Below, piece after piece: positions 56,641-64,000 of a stretch of 64,000 nt of DNA. This stretch comes from Microbacterium sp. AB. GTDB lineage: Bacteria > Actinomycetota > Actinomycetes > Actinomycetales > Microbacteriaceae. The notes below the pieces were generated by a model. The model made no database searches, was not told where the DNA came from, and saw only the letters and a program-made list of their open reading frames with translations. A program made the translations under genes and the position numbers. The DNA lies in the NCBI RefSeq assembly GCF_032878875.1, contig NZ_CP118157.1:1240001-1304000 (forward strand), in the 5' to 3' direction. Position 1 is the first letter of the stretch, and the number at the start of each line of letters is the position of its first letter.

Positions 56641-57407
56641 GCGACGAGCTCTCTGCCGCGCTCGACGATGCGCGCGAGGCGCTGGACCTGCTCGGGCGAC
56701 GGGTCCGTGAGCGGAGCGTGCACCGGGCCCACGGGCATTCCCTGCAGGCGCACCCCCGCCTTGACGAGCGAGACCGCGAAGCCCGGCGTCTCGTCGCGGA
56801 GGGCGATGAGTGGGGAGGAGAAGCCGTCGAGCAGCGCCCGCTGACGGACGACGTCGCCCGCGCGATGCGCCGCGAAGAACGCCACGGCCATCTCCGGCAG
56901 CATCGCGAACGCGGCCGAGGAGTACAGCGGCACGCCGATCGCGGTGTAGGCCGCCTGCGAGAGCTCGGCGGTGAGGAGCCCGTTGAAGAGCAGCACGTCG
57001 CGCCCGCTGCGCCCGGCCTCGAGCACGAACTGCTGCGCGACGGCCACATCGCCCGCGCCGTCCTTGAGGCCCGCGACCCTCGGGTTCTGCAACAGGCCCG
57101 CGACGGACGCCGGTGTGAACCGGGCGTTGCCGCGGTGGTAGACGATCACGGGGAGATCGCTCGCGGCGGCGACGCGCTCGACATAGGCGACGAGCCCCGC
57201 CTGCGGCGCCCCGACGAGGTGGGGCGGCAGGACGAGGAGTCCGTCGGCGCCGAGCTTCTGCGTCGCCCGTGCGCAGTCGAGGGCGTGGCCGAGGGGTCCT
57301 CCCGCCCCGGCGACCACCGGCACGCGGCCGGCCGGCCTGAGCACGGCCGCGTCGAAAGCCGTCACGGGGAAGAAGAGGACGCGGTCGGGGATGGTCAGCT
57401 CAGACAA
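56637..57407 (-). CDS. 5-dehydro-4-deoxyglucarate dehydratase, internally deleted
   Basis: 256 aa against about 300 for the family. It is a DapA-superfamily TIM barrel that should convert 5-keto-4-deoxyglucarate to 2-oxoglutarate semialdehyde. The start VLFFPVTAFDA is joined almost directly to AGRVPVVAGAGGPLG. About 45 residues usually between them, including the GTGEF motif that shapes the active site, are missing in frame. Schiff-base K115 (GLKDGAGD) and Y90 (VYHRGN) remain. TTG start with GGAGGA 5 nt upstream, overlapping the previous gene by 8 bp. Probably inactive; an assembly gap is the alternative. Confidence 0.82.
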   Translation of the reverse strand: MSELTIPDRVLFFPVTAFDAAVLRPAGRVPVVAGAGGPLGHALDCARATQKLGADGLLVLPPHLVGAPQAGLVAYVERVAAASDLPVIVYHRGNARFTPASVAGLLQNPRVAGLKDGAGDVAVAQQFVLEAGRSGRDVLLFNGLLTAELSQAAYTAIGVPLYSSAAFAMLPEMAVAFFAAHRAGDVVRQRALLDGFSSPLIALRDETPGFAVSLVKAGVRLQGMPVGPVHAPLTDPSPEQVQRLARIVERGRELVA

Positions 57408-58356
57408 GGTCGTCCTCCGGCGGATGAGGGGCGGGTGCGACGGTCGACGCGGCGCGCTCGGTCAGCTCGTCGCGCCAGGTGCGCCGCGCCCGCCAGCCGA
57501 GCAGGCGTTCGGCGCGGGCGCTGGAGAACACCGCGGCGTCGCCCCGGAGCCCGGCGGCGGCCTCGGCGATCAGCGGGACGTGCGCGGCGAGGGAGCTCGC
57601 GATCGGCGCGTCCACGAGCGAGTCGGGGGCCGCGACGAAGAACACCTCTCCGTTCGGGACGTCGTGCGCCCCGTCGATCCACGCCGTCACGAAGTCGCCC
57701 GCGTCGCGGGCGTCGAGGTAGTTGAAGAGCGCGACGGCCGACAGCGCCGGGTCGGCGAGACGCTCCGCGATCGTGTGCCCCTGCTGGGTCGGCGCGCCCG
57801 CCCACTCCTCGGGGGCGATCACATAGCCGGGGCGGAACGCCGCGAAGCGCATCCGATGGCCGTCGCGCCGCACGGCCATCCGCATGATCTCCTCCACGGC
57901 GACCTTCGATGCCGCGTAGCCGTTCCAGGGTGCGACCGGGTGGTCCTCGTCGAGCGGCAGATACGACGGCGTCCAGCCGGACGGGGCGCCGTAGCCGATG
58001 ACGGTCGGGCTCGAGGCGACCATGAGCGCGCGCGCTCCGGCGGCGAGCGACGCCTCGAGCACGTTCCACACGAGGCGGGTGTTGACGTCGAAGATCTCGG
58101 CGTCCGGGCGCGACCCGGGCACGGCGATGGCGGCGAGATGGACGACCGCGTCGGGGCGGGCGTCGGCGAACACGCCGCGTGCGGCGTCGGCGTCGAGCAG
58201 GTCGGCCGTGAGCTGCCTCGCCGGCAGGCCGGCGGCGGGCTCTCGGTCGATCGAGACGATGTCGTGACCGGCCGCGGCGAGGGCGCGGACGACGCTGCGT
58301 CCGAGGCGCCCCGCTCCGCCGGTGACGACGACGCGGAGCGGGCGCGCGTGACTCAC
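57400..58356 (-). CDS. Extended SDR, NAD-dependent sugar (uronate) dehydrogenase-like
   Basis: 318 aa. Nucleotide loop VVVTGGAGRLGRSVVRAL, catalytic YxxxK as YAASK, and a FNYLDARDAGDFVTAWI region typical of NAD-dependent epimerase/dehydratase proteins. In a pathway with sugar-acid dehydratases, a sugar or uronate dehydrogenase (aldose to aldonolactone/aldarolactone) is plausible. The sequence alone supports only extended SDR. The GTG start overlaps the Gfo/Idh stop (GTGA at 58353-58356). Confidence 0.82.
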   Translation of the reverse strand: MSHARPLRVVVTGGAGRLGRSVVRALAAAGHDIVSIDREPAAGLPARQLTADLLDADAARGVFADARPDAVVHLAAIAVPGSRPDAEIFDVNTRLVWNVLEASLAAGARALMVASSPTVIGYGAPSGWTPSYLPLDEDHPVAPWNGYAASKVAVEEIMRMAVRRDGHRMRFAAFRPGYVIAPEEWAGAPTQQGHTIAERLADPALSAVALFNYLDARDAGDFVTAWIDGAHDVPNGEVFFVAAPDSLVDAPIASSLAAHVPLIAEAAAGLRGDAAVFSSARAERLLGWRARRTWRDELTERAASTVAPAPHPPEDDLV

Positions 58357-59702
58357 GGCTGGGCGCCGGCGAGGACGGCGCCGGCGGTGCCGAGATCGAG
58401 GTCGGCGATCCGCACGGCCTGGCCCGTGGCGAGCGAGCGGTTCCCGGCCAGCCCCACCACGACGCTGCGGACGCCGTCCGACCAGTCCGCCGTGCGGCCG
58501 AGCGGGTCGGCCCGCGGGCCCTCGAACACGTCGCGCAGCAGCACGGCGTCGCCGCCGCCGTGGCCCCCGGTCCCCGCGGGGATCGGCACGTCGCGTGCGG
58601 GGGAGAAGTGGCGCTGGACCACGAGCCGTTCGCCGACGGGGCGCTCGGTCGCATCGACGACGAGGTCGGGCCGCGCGCTGGGGTCGACGACCGTGCGGCC
58701 CTCCTCGTCGACGAGCACCGTGCCGCGCTCGACGACCGTCAGCTCGGCGCGGCCGAGGGTGCCGTTCACGGCCACCGTGTACCCCTCCCACGGCGAGTGC
58801 GCGTTGAGCGAGTACGACATCGTGCTGCCGCGGGCGAAGTCGACCACGAGCGACAGGTTGTCCTCGATCGTGATGCCGTCGTCGAACACGTCGCGGTCGC
58901 GCAGGTATCCGTCGTGCCGTTCCTGATCGAGGTACAGGCCCTTCCACGTCGGATCGGTGCGGAGGTCGAGGCTGAACCGGTCGCGCAGCGGCGAGTCGGT
59001 GGTGCCGCGCGCGGGGCGCGGACCGAGCCCGCGCCGCGCGGCGTTCTCGGCGCCGTAGAAGCGCAGGCCGCCCGACGCGAACACCCGTGTCGGGACATCC
59101 GATGTCCACCAGTTCACGAGATCGAAGTGATGGCTCGCCTTGTGGATCAGGAGGCCGCCCGACATCTCCTTGATCCGGTGCCAGCGACGGAAGTAGTCGG
59201 CGCCGTGCGCCGTGTCGAGCACCCACTCGAAGTGCACGCTCGTCACCTCGCCGATCTCGCCCGAGTCGATCACGCGCTTGAGCGCGCTGTTGCGCGGCGA
59301 GTACCGGTAGTTGAACGTGATGGTGACGTCGCGTCCCGTGCGGTCGGCCGCCTCGGCGATCCGCCGCACGCCGTCCTCGCTCGTGGTGAGCGGCTTCTCG
59401 ACCACGACGTCGGCGCCGGCCTCGAGCGACGCGACGATGTAGTCGGCGTGCGTGACGTCGGGCGACGTGACGATCACGCGGTCGACGCGGTGCTCGCGCA
59501 CGGCGCGCGCGAGCCCGTCCGGCTCGAACCGCGCGGGCGAGCCGAGGCCGGGGTGTCGTCCGAGCGACCACTCCTGACGGCCGGCGTTCGTGTCCGTCCA
59601 GGCGACGAGCTCGGCCGCGTCGGCGTGCGTCTCGGCGATCGCCTGGAGGTACATCTGGGCCCGGGAGCCCGAGCCCACGAGGGCGTAGCGGAGGCGGGTC
59701 AT
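58353..59702 (-). CDS. Gfo/Idh/MocA-family oxidoreductase
   Basis: 449 aa. N-terminal Rossmann fold (RYALVGSGSRAQMYLQAI), conserved EKPLT (VVVEKPLTTSEDG), and the C-terminal alpha/beta sheet domain with GGLLIHKASHHFDLVNWW containing the catalytic His region. It oxidises or epimerises a sugar or sugar acid with NAD(P). It lies between the transporter permeases and the catabolic genes in one leftward operon, 13 bp after the MalG-type permease. Substrate unknown. Confidence 0.92.
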   Translation of the reverse strand: MTRLRYALVGSGSRAQMYLQAIAETHADAAELVAWTDTNAGRQEWSLGRHPGLGSPARFEPDGLARAVREHRVDRVIVTSPDVTHADYIVASLEAGADVVVEKPLTTSEDGVRRIAEAADRTGRDVTITFNYRYSPRNSALKRVIDSGEIGEVTSVHFEWVLDTAHGADYFRRWHRIKEMSGGLLIHKASHHFDLVNWWTSDVPTRVFASGGLRFYGAENAARRGLGPRPARGTTDSPLRDRFSLDLRTDPTWKGLYLDQERHDGYLRDRDVFDDGITIEDNLSLVVDFARGSTMSYSLNAHSPWEGYTVAVNGTLGRAELTVVERGTVLVDEEGRTVVDPSARPDLVVDATERPVGERLVVQRHFSPARDVPIPAGTGGHGGGDAVLLRDVFEGPRADPLGRTADWSDGVRSVVVGLAGNRSLATGQAVRIADLDLGTAGAVLAGAQP

Positions 59703-59715
59703 GCGGATCTTCTCC

Positions 59716-60615
59716 TCACTTGATGCCGGACGTCGCGGATCCGCGGATGAGGAACCGCTGGCCGAACAGGAAGACCAGGAACAGGGGCAGCAGCGACACG
59801 ACGCTCATGGCGAACATCGAGCCGTAGTCCGAGCTCGACTGCGCGTCGAGGAACCCCTTCAGCGCCAACGAGGCGGGGAACAGCTCGGGCAGACGGAGGT
59901 AGATGAGCGGGCCGAAGAAGTCGCCCCACGTCCAGATGAACGTGAAGATCGCGGTCGTCGCGAGCGAGGGGACGATCAGCGGCAGCGTGATCTGGAAGTA
60001 GCTGCGGGCGTGGCCGGCGCCGTCGATGCGAGCCGCCTCGAACAGCTCCTTCGGCAGCCCGCGGATGAACTGCACCATGAGGAACACGAAGAACGCCTCG
60101 GTCGCGAGGAACTTCGGTGCGATGAGGGGGAGGAAGGTGTTCAGCCATCCGAGCTCCTTGAAGATGAGGAACTGCGGCACGAGGAGCACCTGGAACGGCA
60201 GCATGATGGAGCCGAGCATCACGGCGAACGCGAGGTTCCTGCCGCGGAACCGCAGCCGGGCGAACGCGTAGGCCGCCATCGAGCACGACAGCAGGTTCCC
60301 GACGATGGCGCCGAGCGCGATGATCGACGAGTTCAGCAGGAACAGCCCGAAGGGATGCTGCAGATCGTTCCATCCGTTGGCGTAGTTCTCCGTCGTGAGG
60401 TCGGTCGTGAAGATCGACAGGTCGCGGAAGATCTCGCCGTTGGGCTTGAAGCTCGACACGACGAGCCAGACGAGCGGGTACACCATGACGAGCGACACGG
60501 CGCCCAGCAGGATGTGCTTCCCGACCGATCTGAGCGTGCTCGTCCCGGCGGCTGCGCGCCTCCGGGGCCGTCTCGCGGCGTCGGGGCGGAGGAGGGTCTC
60601 GGTCTCAGTCGTCAT
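59716..60615 (-). CDS. Sugar ABC permease, MalG type (system 3)
   Basis: 299 aa, six helices (first about 32-55), EAA loop ELFEAARIDGAGHARSYFQITLPLIV. It overlaps the previous gene by 11 bp. Partner of the MalF-type permease upstream. The binding protein of this system is encoded on the other strand beyond the LacI gene. Confidence 0.92.
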   Translation of the reverse strand: MTTETETLLRPDAARRPRRRAAAGTSTLRSVGKHILLGAVSLVMVYPLVWLVVSSFKPNGEIFRDLSIFTTDLTTENYANGWNDLQHPFGLFLLNSSIIALGAIVGNLLSCSMAAYAFARLRFRGRNLAFAVMLGSIMLPFQVLLVPQFLIFKELGWLNTFLPLIAPKFLATEAFFVFLMVQFIRGLPKELFEAARIDGAGHARSYFQITLPLIVPSLATTAIFTFIWTWGDFFGPLIYLRLPELFPASLALKGFLDAQSSSDYGSMFAMSVVSLLPLFLVFLFGQRFLIRGSATSGIK

Positions 60616-61546
60616 AGAACACCCAGTACTTCGAGAGCCAGAAGTTGAACGCGGTGAAGGCGGCGATCACGACCACGAGGAACCAGGCCATCGCGGACGC
60701 GTAGCCCATGTCGAGCTCGGTGAACGCCTCCTTGTAGAGGAGCAGCGTGAAGAACATCGTCGCGTCGCCGGGCCCGCCCGTGCCGCCCGAGACCACGTAG
60801 GCCTGTGTGAACGACTGGAACGCGAAGATGATCTGCAGCACGAGGTTGAAGAAGATCACCGGCGTGAGCAGCGGGAACGTGATCGAGAAGAACCGACGGA
60901 TCCTGCCGGCGCCGTCCATCGAGGCGGCCTCGTAGTACATCTCGGGGATCTGGCGCAGGCCCGCCAGGAAGATGACCATGGGGGAGCCGAACGTCCACAC
61001 GTGCAGCACGATGAGCGTGCCCAGCGCGTAGTCGGGGTGGCCGATCCACCCGGGGCCCTCGACGCCGAACCACGCGAGGAAGCCGTTGACGAGGCCTTCC
61101 TTGCCGAACACCTGACGCCACAGGATCGCGATCGCGACCGATCCGCCCAGCAGCGACGGCAGGTAGAAGACCGACCGGTAGAACGACAGCCCGCGCATGC
61201 CCCTGTCGAGCAGGACCGCGAGGCCCAGGGCCAGCGCGAGCTGCAGGGGGACGCCGACGACGACGTAGGTCACCGTGACGCGGAACGAGTTCCAGAACCG
61301 CGCGTCGCCGAACATCTGGACGAAGTTGTCCAGTCCCGACCACACGGGCGGCTGGAGCAGGTTGTAGTCGGTGAACGACAGGTACAGCGAGGCGACGATG
61401 GGGCCGACCGTCAGGCCGAGCACGCCGACGAGCCAGGGCAGCAGGAAGAGCAGGGCCGCCTTGTCGTCGGGGTGCTTCTCCCTGACGCGTGGCCCGCCCT
61501 TGCGCCGTGTCAGCGCGATGGAGCGGAGCTCGCCGATACTGCTCAC
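60605..61546 (-). CDS. Sugar ABC permease, MalF type (system 3)
   Basis: 313 aa, six helices (first about 30-55: ALLFLLPWLVGVLGLTVGPI), EAA loop MYYEAASMDGAGRIRRFFSITFPLL. The GTG start has a full GGAGGT 5 nt upstream. It is the first gene of the leftward sugar-acid operon, whose promoter and LacI operator lie 62-118 bp upstream. Confidence 0.93.
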   Translation of the reverse strand: MSSIGELRSIALTRRKGGPRVREKHPDDKAALLFLLPWLVGVLGLTVGPIVASLYLSFTDYNLLQPPVWSGLDNFVQMFGDARFWNSFRVTVTYVVVGVPLQLALALGLAVLLDRGMRGLSFYRSVFYLPSLLGGSVAIAILWRQVFGKEGLVNGFLAWFGVEGPGWIGHPDYALGTLIVLHVWTFGSPMVIFLAGLRQIPEMYYEAASMDGAGRIRRFFSITFPLLTPVIFFNLVLQIIFAFQSFTQAYVVSGGTGGPGDATMFFTLLLYKEAFTELDMGYASAMAWFLVVVIAAFTAFNFWLSKYWVFYDD

Positions 61547-61607
61547 GTTGACCTCCTCGTCATCGGAGCCGCTGTCACGAGGAACGGCCCGTGTGGGATC
61601 GCGGCCG

Positions 61608-61625
61608 GTGAAAGCGGTTTCTCAC
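61608..61625. promoter_or_regulatory. LacI-type operator at the sugar-acid operon promoter
   Basis: GTGAAAGCGGTTTCTCAC: outer GTGA/TCAC and inner GAAA/TTTC half-sites. The same 16-bp GTGAAAGCGGTTTCTC recurs at 62862-62877. It covers the predicted transcript start (about 61628) of the leftward promoter, ideal for blocking initiation. Confidence 0.82.
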
Positions 61626-61634
61626 CTCCCGACG

Positions 61635-61664
61635 ATTATCAGCACGTCTCGCGCGATTCGTCAA
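61635..61664 (-). promoter_or_regulatory. Promoter of the leftward sugar-acid/transporter operon
   Basis: On the minus strand TTGACG (61659-61664) and GATAAT (61635-61640) are 18 bp apart, a strong match to consensus. The transcript would begin just before the operator at 61608-61625. Confidence 0.72.
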
Positions 61665-61721
61665 ATGCGCGCCGGTAGGGTTGTGGGGTCCGCAGACGGC
61701 GGCGGGGCGGGGAGGGCGAGG

Positions 61722-62723
61722 ATGGCGACGAATCGCGGATCGGCGACGATCACGGACGTCGCGCGTCACGCCGGCGTGTCGCCTGCGACGGTGTCCCGCG
61801 TCATGAACGGGCGTTTCGCGGGGGATCCGGAGATCGCCGAGCGCGTGCGGGTCGCCGCGCTGGAGCTCTCCTACGTGCCGAGCCCGCTCGCCCGCAGCCT
61901 CGCCCTCGGGCAGACCAACGCGATCGCCTTCGTCGTGCCCGACCTCGCCAACCCGGCCTTCCAGTCGGTGCTCGCGGGGCTCAGCAAGACGGCCGCGGGA
62001 GACGGATACCGCGTCCTCGTCGCCGACTCGGGCGAGTCGCCCGCGGACGAGGCCGCTCTGTCGACGGAGATCCGCCGCCGCACCGACGCGATCGTGCTCT
62101 GCGCGCCGCGCATGCCCGAGGACGACCTGCGGGCGATCGCCTCGCAGCTGCAGCCGCTGGTGCTCATCAACCGTGTGGCCACGCAGATCGCCGCGCCCTC
62201 GCTCTCGATCGACTACCGCACCGGCATCTACGCCCTCGCGCGTCATCTGCACGACCTCGGCCATCGGCACCTCGTCTACCTCTACGGGCCGGAGCGCAGC
62301 GCCTCGAACGCGTATCGCGAGAGCGGGCTGCGGGACTTCGCCGAGGAGCATCCGGACGTGCGCGTCGACCGGGTGCCCGCGGGGGCGGGCTCGGACGACG
62401 GCCGCGCCGCAGCGCCGACGGTGAGGGACTCCGGCGCGACGGCGGCGCTGGCGTTCAACGACCTCGTCGCCATCGGTCTCATCGGCGGGCTGCGCGAGCT
62501 TGGGCTGCGCGTGCCGGAGGACGTCTCGGTCACCGGCTTCGACGACATCCCGCTGGCGCAGTACGTCGCGCCGGCGCTCACGACGGCCTCGGTGCCGCAC
62601 GCCGAGCTCGGCGTGGTCGCCTGGCAGCGAATGCGCGCGCTCATCCGCGGCGAGGAGCCGGGGCACAACGTCGTCTTCCAGCCGCGCCTCGAGCTGCGCG
62701 ACTCCGTCGCGCCGCCCGCGTAG
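61722..62723 (+). CDS. LacI-family repressor of sugar system 3
   Basis: 333 aa. HTH and hinge ATITDVARHAGVSPATVSRVMNGRFAGDPEIAERV, then the effector domain (AIAFVVPDLANPAFQSVLAGL, SIDYRTGIYALARHLHDLGHRHLVYL, ALAFNDLVAIGLIGGLRELGLRVPEDVSVTGFDDIPLAQYV). It is transcribed away from the operon and lies between two copies of one operator, so it is the likely repressor of both flanking units. The start at 61722 has GGAGGG upstream. TAGGGT at 61676-61681 is a possible -10. Confidence 0.93.
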   Translation: MATNRGSATITDVARHAGVSPATVSRVMNGRFAGDPEIAERVRVAALELSYVPSPLARSLALGQTNAIAFVVPDLANPAFQSVLAGLSKTAAGDGYRVLVADSGESPADEAALSTEIRRRTDAIVLCAPRMPEDDLRAIASQLQPLVLINRVATQIAAPSLSIDYRTGIYALARHLHDLGHRHLVYLYGPERSASNAYRESGLRDFAEEHPDVRVDRVPAGAGSDDGRAAAPTVRDSGATAALAFNDLVAIGLIGGLRELGLRVPEDVSVTGFDDIPLAQYVAPALTTASVPHAELGVVAWQRMRALIRGEEPGHNVVFQPRLELRDSVAPPA

Positions 62724-62752
62724 ACCCCCGCGGCCGGCGCGGCGCCCTCGTC

Positions 62753-62799
62753 CGACGAGATCGACCCGTTTCGCGGCCGATGGCGGGTCGCTCTCGTCG
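62753..62799. terminator. Terminator hairpin after the LacI gene
   Basis: 16-bp stem with one mismatch (arms 62753-62768 and 62784-62799; CGACGAGA and TCTCGTCG at the base) and a 15-nt loop, 30 bp after the stop and upstream of the next promoter. Confidence 0.6.
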
Positions 62800-62829
62800 T
62801 CCGGACGGCCGAGACGACGGCCGGGACCG

Positions 62830-62877
62830 TTGACACGCTTTCGAGGCTGGTGCTAGCTTGCGTGAAAGCGGTTTCTC
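62830..62877 (+). promoter_or_regulatory. Promoter and LacI operator of the system 3 binding-protein gene
   Basis: TTGACA (62830-62835) and TAGCTT (62854-62859) with an 18-bp spacer. The operator GTGAAAGCGGTTTCTC (62862-62877) covers the expected start near 62865, the same geometry as at the divergent operon. Confidence 0.78.
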
Positions 62878-62976
62878 CGAGAGTGCTCGGCGAGCCGCTC
62901 CGGGCGGCACACCCTTCCGCCCTGCACACGGCACCACGGCGGCCGAGAGGGCCGCTCCGACTCGAAACGAGGCGCA

Positions 62977-64000
62977 ATGAGGCGTATCACACGATCACGC
63001 GCGGTGGTCACGGCGCTCGGCTCCGTCGCCGCGACCCTGATCCTCGGCGGCTGCTCCGGCGGAGCCGCCGGCGGCGGCGAGTACGACCCCGACGAGGAGA
63101 TCACCCTCGAGATCTCCTGGTGGGGCGACGACACGCGCTCCGCGCTCTTCGGAGAGGTCATCGACCAGTTCGAGGCCGAGCATCCGAACATCACCGTGGA
63201 CGAGACGCCCGTCGGATCGCCGGACGACCTCTTCAACCGGCTGGCGACCGACTTCGCGGCAGGAGGAGACACGGCGCCCGACGTCTTCGCGCTCGGCGGC
63301 GCGAAGCCGCAGGAGTACGGCTCGCTCGGGGCGCTGCTCGACCTGTCGACGGTGGGCGACGTGCTCGACGCGTCGGACTATCCCGAGTTCTCGCTCACGA
63401 ACGGGATCGTCGACGGCACGCTCTACGGACTCCCCACGGGCGGCAACGCGACGGCCGCGTTCGTCAACGCCGATGTCTTCGCGCAGGCAGGGGTGCCCGT
63501 GCCCGACGCCGGATGGACGTGGGAGGACCTCGTCGAGGCGGCGAACGACATCGGCAGCGCGGGACTCGTGAACGACGCCGGTCAGCCCGTCTACGGCATC
63601 GACCTGCGCATCCAGGACATCATCGGCACGTACGCGGGGCAGGTGAGCGAGCTCGGCATGTACGACTGGGACGGACAGCTCGGCGTCACCGCCGACGACA
63701 TGGCCGGCTGGTACGAGATCGAGCAGCAGCTGGCCGAGGGCGGGGGACTGCCCGACCCGTCGGTCGTGACGGCCAACTGGCAGCTGCCGCCCGACCAGCA
63801 GCCGTTCACCCTCGGCCAGGCCGCCATCACGTTCGGCTACAGCAACCTGATGGAGGCGTACTCCGACGCCGGCGACGTCCGCATGCAGCTGCCGCCGACG
63901 TCGACGGGCGTGACGGGCGTCGCGCTGCTCCCCTCGGCCTTCTGGTCGATCAACGCGGCGTCGGCTCACCCCGAGGCGGCGGCCATGCTGGTGGACTGGT
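62977..64000 (+). CDS. Sugar ABC transporter substrate-binding lipoprotein (system 3), partial
   Basis: 341 codons are visible before the window ends, with no stop. Signal peptide with lipobox LGGC (lipidated C26), then a family 1 solute-binding fold (ITLEISWWGDDTRSALFGEVIDQFEAEHPNITV, DVFALGGAKPQEYGSLGALLDL, YGLPTGGNATAAFVNADVF, WTWEDLVEAA). It shares its operator with the leftward operon encoding two permeases, so it is the missing binding protein of that transporter. ACGAGG lies 6 nt before the ATG. Substrate is likely an oligosaccharide or uronate-containing sugar, by context. Confidence 0.9.
   Translation, partial: MRRITRSRAVVTALGSVAATLILGGCSGGAAGGGEYDPDEEITLEISWWGDDTRSALFGEVIDQFEAEHPNITVDETPVGSPDDLFNRLATDFAAGGDTAPDVFALGGAKPQEYGSLGALLDLSTVGDVLDASDYPEFSLTNGIVDGTLYGLPTGGNATAAFVNADVFAQAGVPVPDAGWTWEDLVEAANDIGSAGLVNDAGQPVYGIDLRIQDIIGTYAGQVSELGMYDWDGQLGVTADDMAGWYEIEQQLAEGGGLPDPSVVTANWQLPPDQQPFTLGQAAITFGYSNLMEAYSDAGDVRMQLPPTSTGVTGVALLPSAFWSINAASAHPEAAAMLVDW

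Overview
The window is high-GC DNA with dense coding on both strands. The gene content points to an actinobacterium, most likely Microbacteriaceae (Microbacterium-like). Evidence: the mtrA-mtrB-lpqB-comF-hpf-secA core, an Rv3235-family gene, the adjacent pdtaS/whiB1 pair, a HAIR-type HspR operator, many 4-bp ATGA/GTGA gene overlaps, and several genes with a TANNNT box 6-7 nt before the start codon (leaderless transcripts). No rRNA, tRNA, CRISPR array, insertion sequence or integrase was seen. No gap between annotated genes exceeds 300 bases.

Left part (1-27.5 kb), mostly core genome. A leftward five-gene membrane cluster (GPD-like membrane protein, DUF4129, DUF4350, MoxR ATPase, DUF58) diverges from the rightward MtrAB-LpqB envelope signalling operon, then comF and the ribosome hibernation factor hpf. 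An accessory set follows (coiled-coil protein, PadR regulator, metallophosphoesterase, Stealth phosphotransferase, TIGR01777 epimerase). Then come secA, an aminotransferase, an Rv3235-like gene, a small HTH protein, an orphan SAF/CpaE-like pair, the PdtaS kinase and WhiB1.

Middle (27.5-34.3 kb). An HspR-type operator precedes a ClpC-like AAA+ chaperone. Its stop codon overlaps a 19-codon Trp/Tyr leader peptide, followed by a web of competing RNA pairings before a DAHP synthase: a probable attenuator. A nucleoside hydrolase, a TauE/SafE transporter and a NYN-domain protein follow.

Right part (34.3-64 kb), a plant-polysaccharide sugar island. xylB-xylA diverge from a ROK repressor. Three CUT1 sugar transporters follow, each with a binding protein and two permeases but no ATPase gene. 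Transporter 1 travels with a GH42 beta-galactosidase and a GH31 alpha-xylosidase (xyloglucan side chains). Transporter 2 is controlled by a LacI protein at a perfect 13-bp dyad and carries a GH3 enzyme and a ROK protein, resembling the Streptomyces bxl xylobiose cluster. Transporter 3 is split: its permeases head a leftward sugar-acid operon (Gfo/Idh oxidoreductase, SDR dehydrogenase, keto-deoxyglucarate dehydratase, enolase-family dehydratase, aldehyde dehydrogenase), while its binding protein is transcribed rightward. Both promoters carry the same operator, with the LacI-type gene between them. In this operon the aldehyde dehydrogenase is broken and the dehydratase has lost an N-terminal segment, so the sugar-acid branch looks decayed unless the assembly is at fault. 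Taken together, the island would import xylo-oligosaccharides and xyloglucan fragments, hydrolyse them in the cytoplasm and feed xylose to XylA/XylB.
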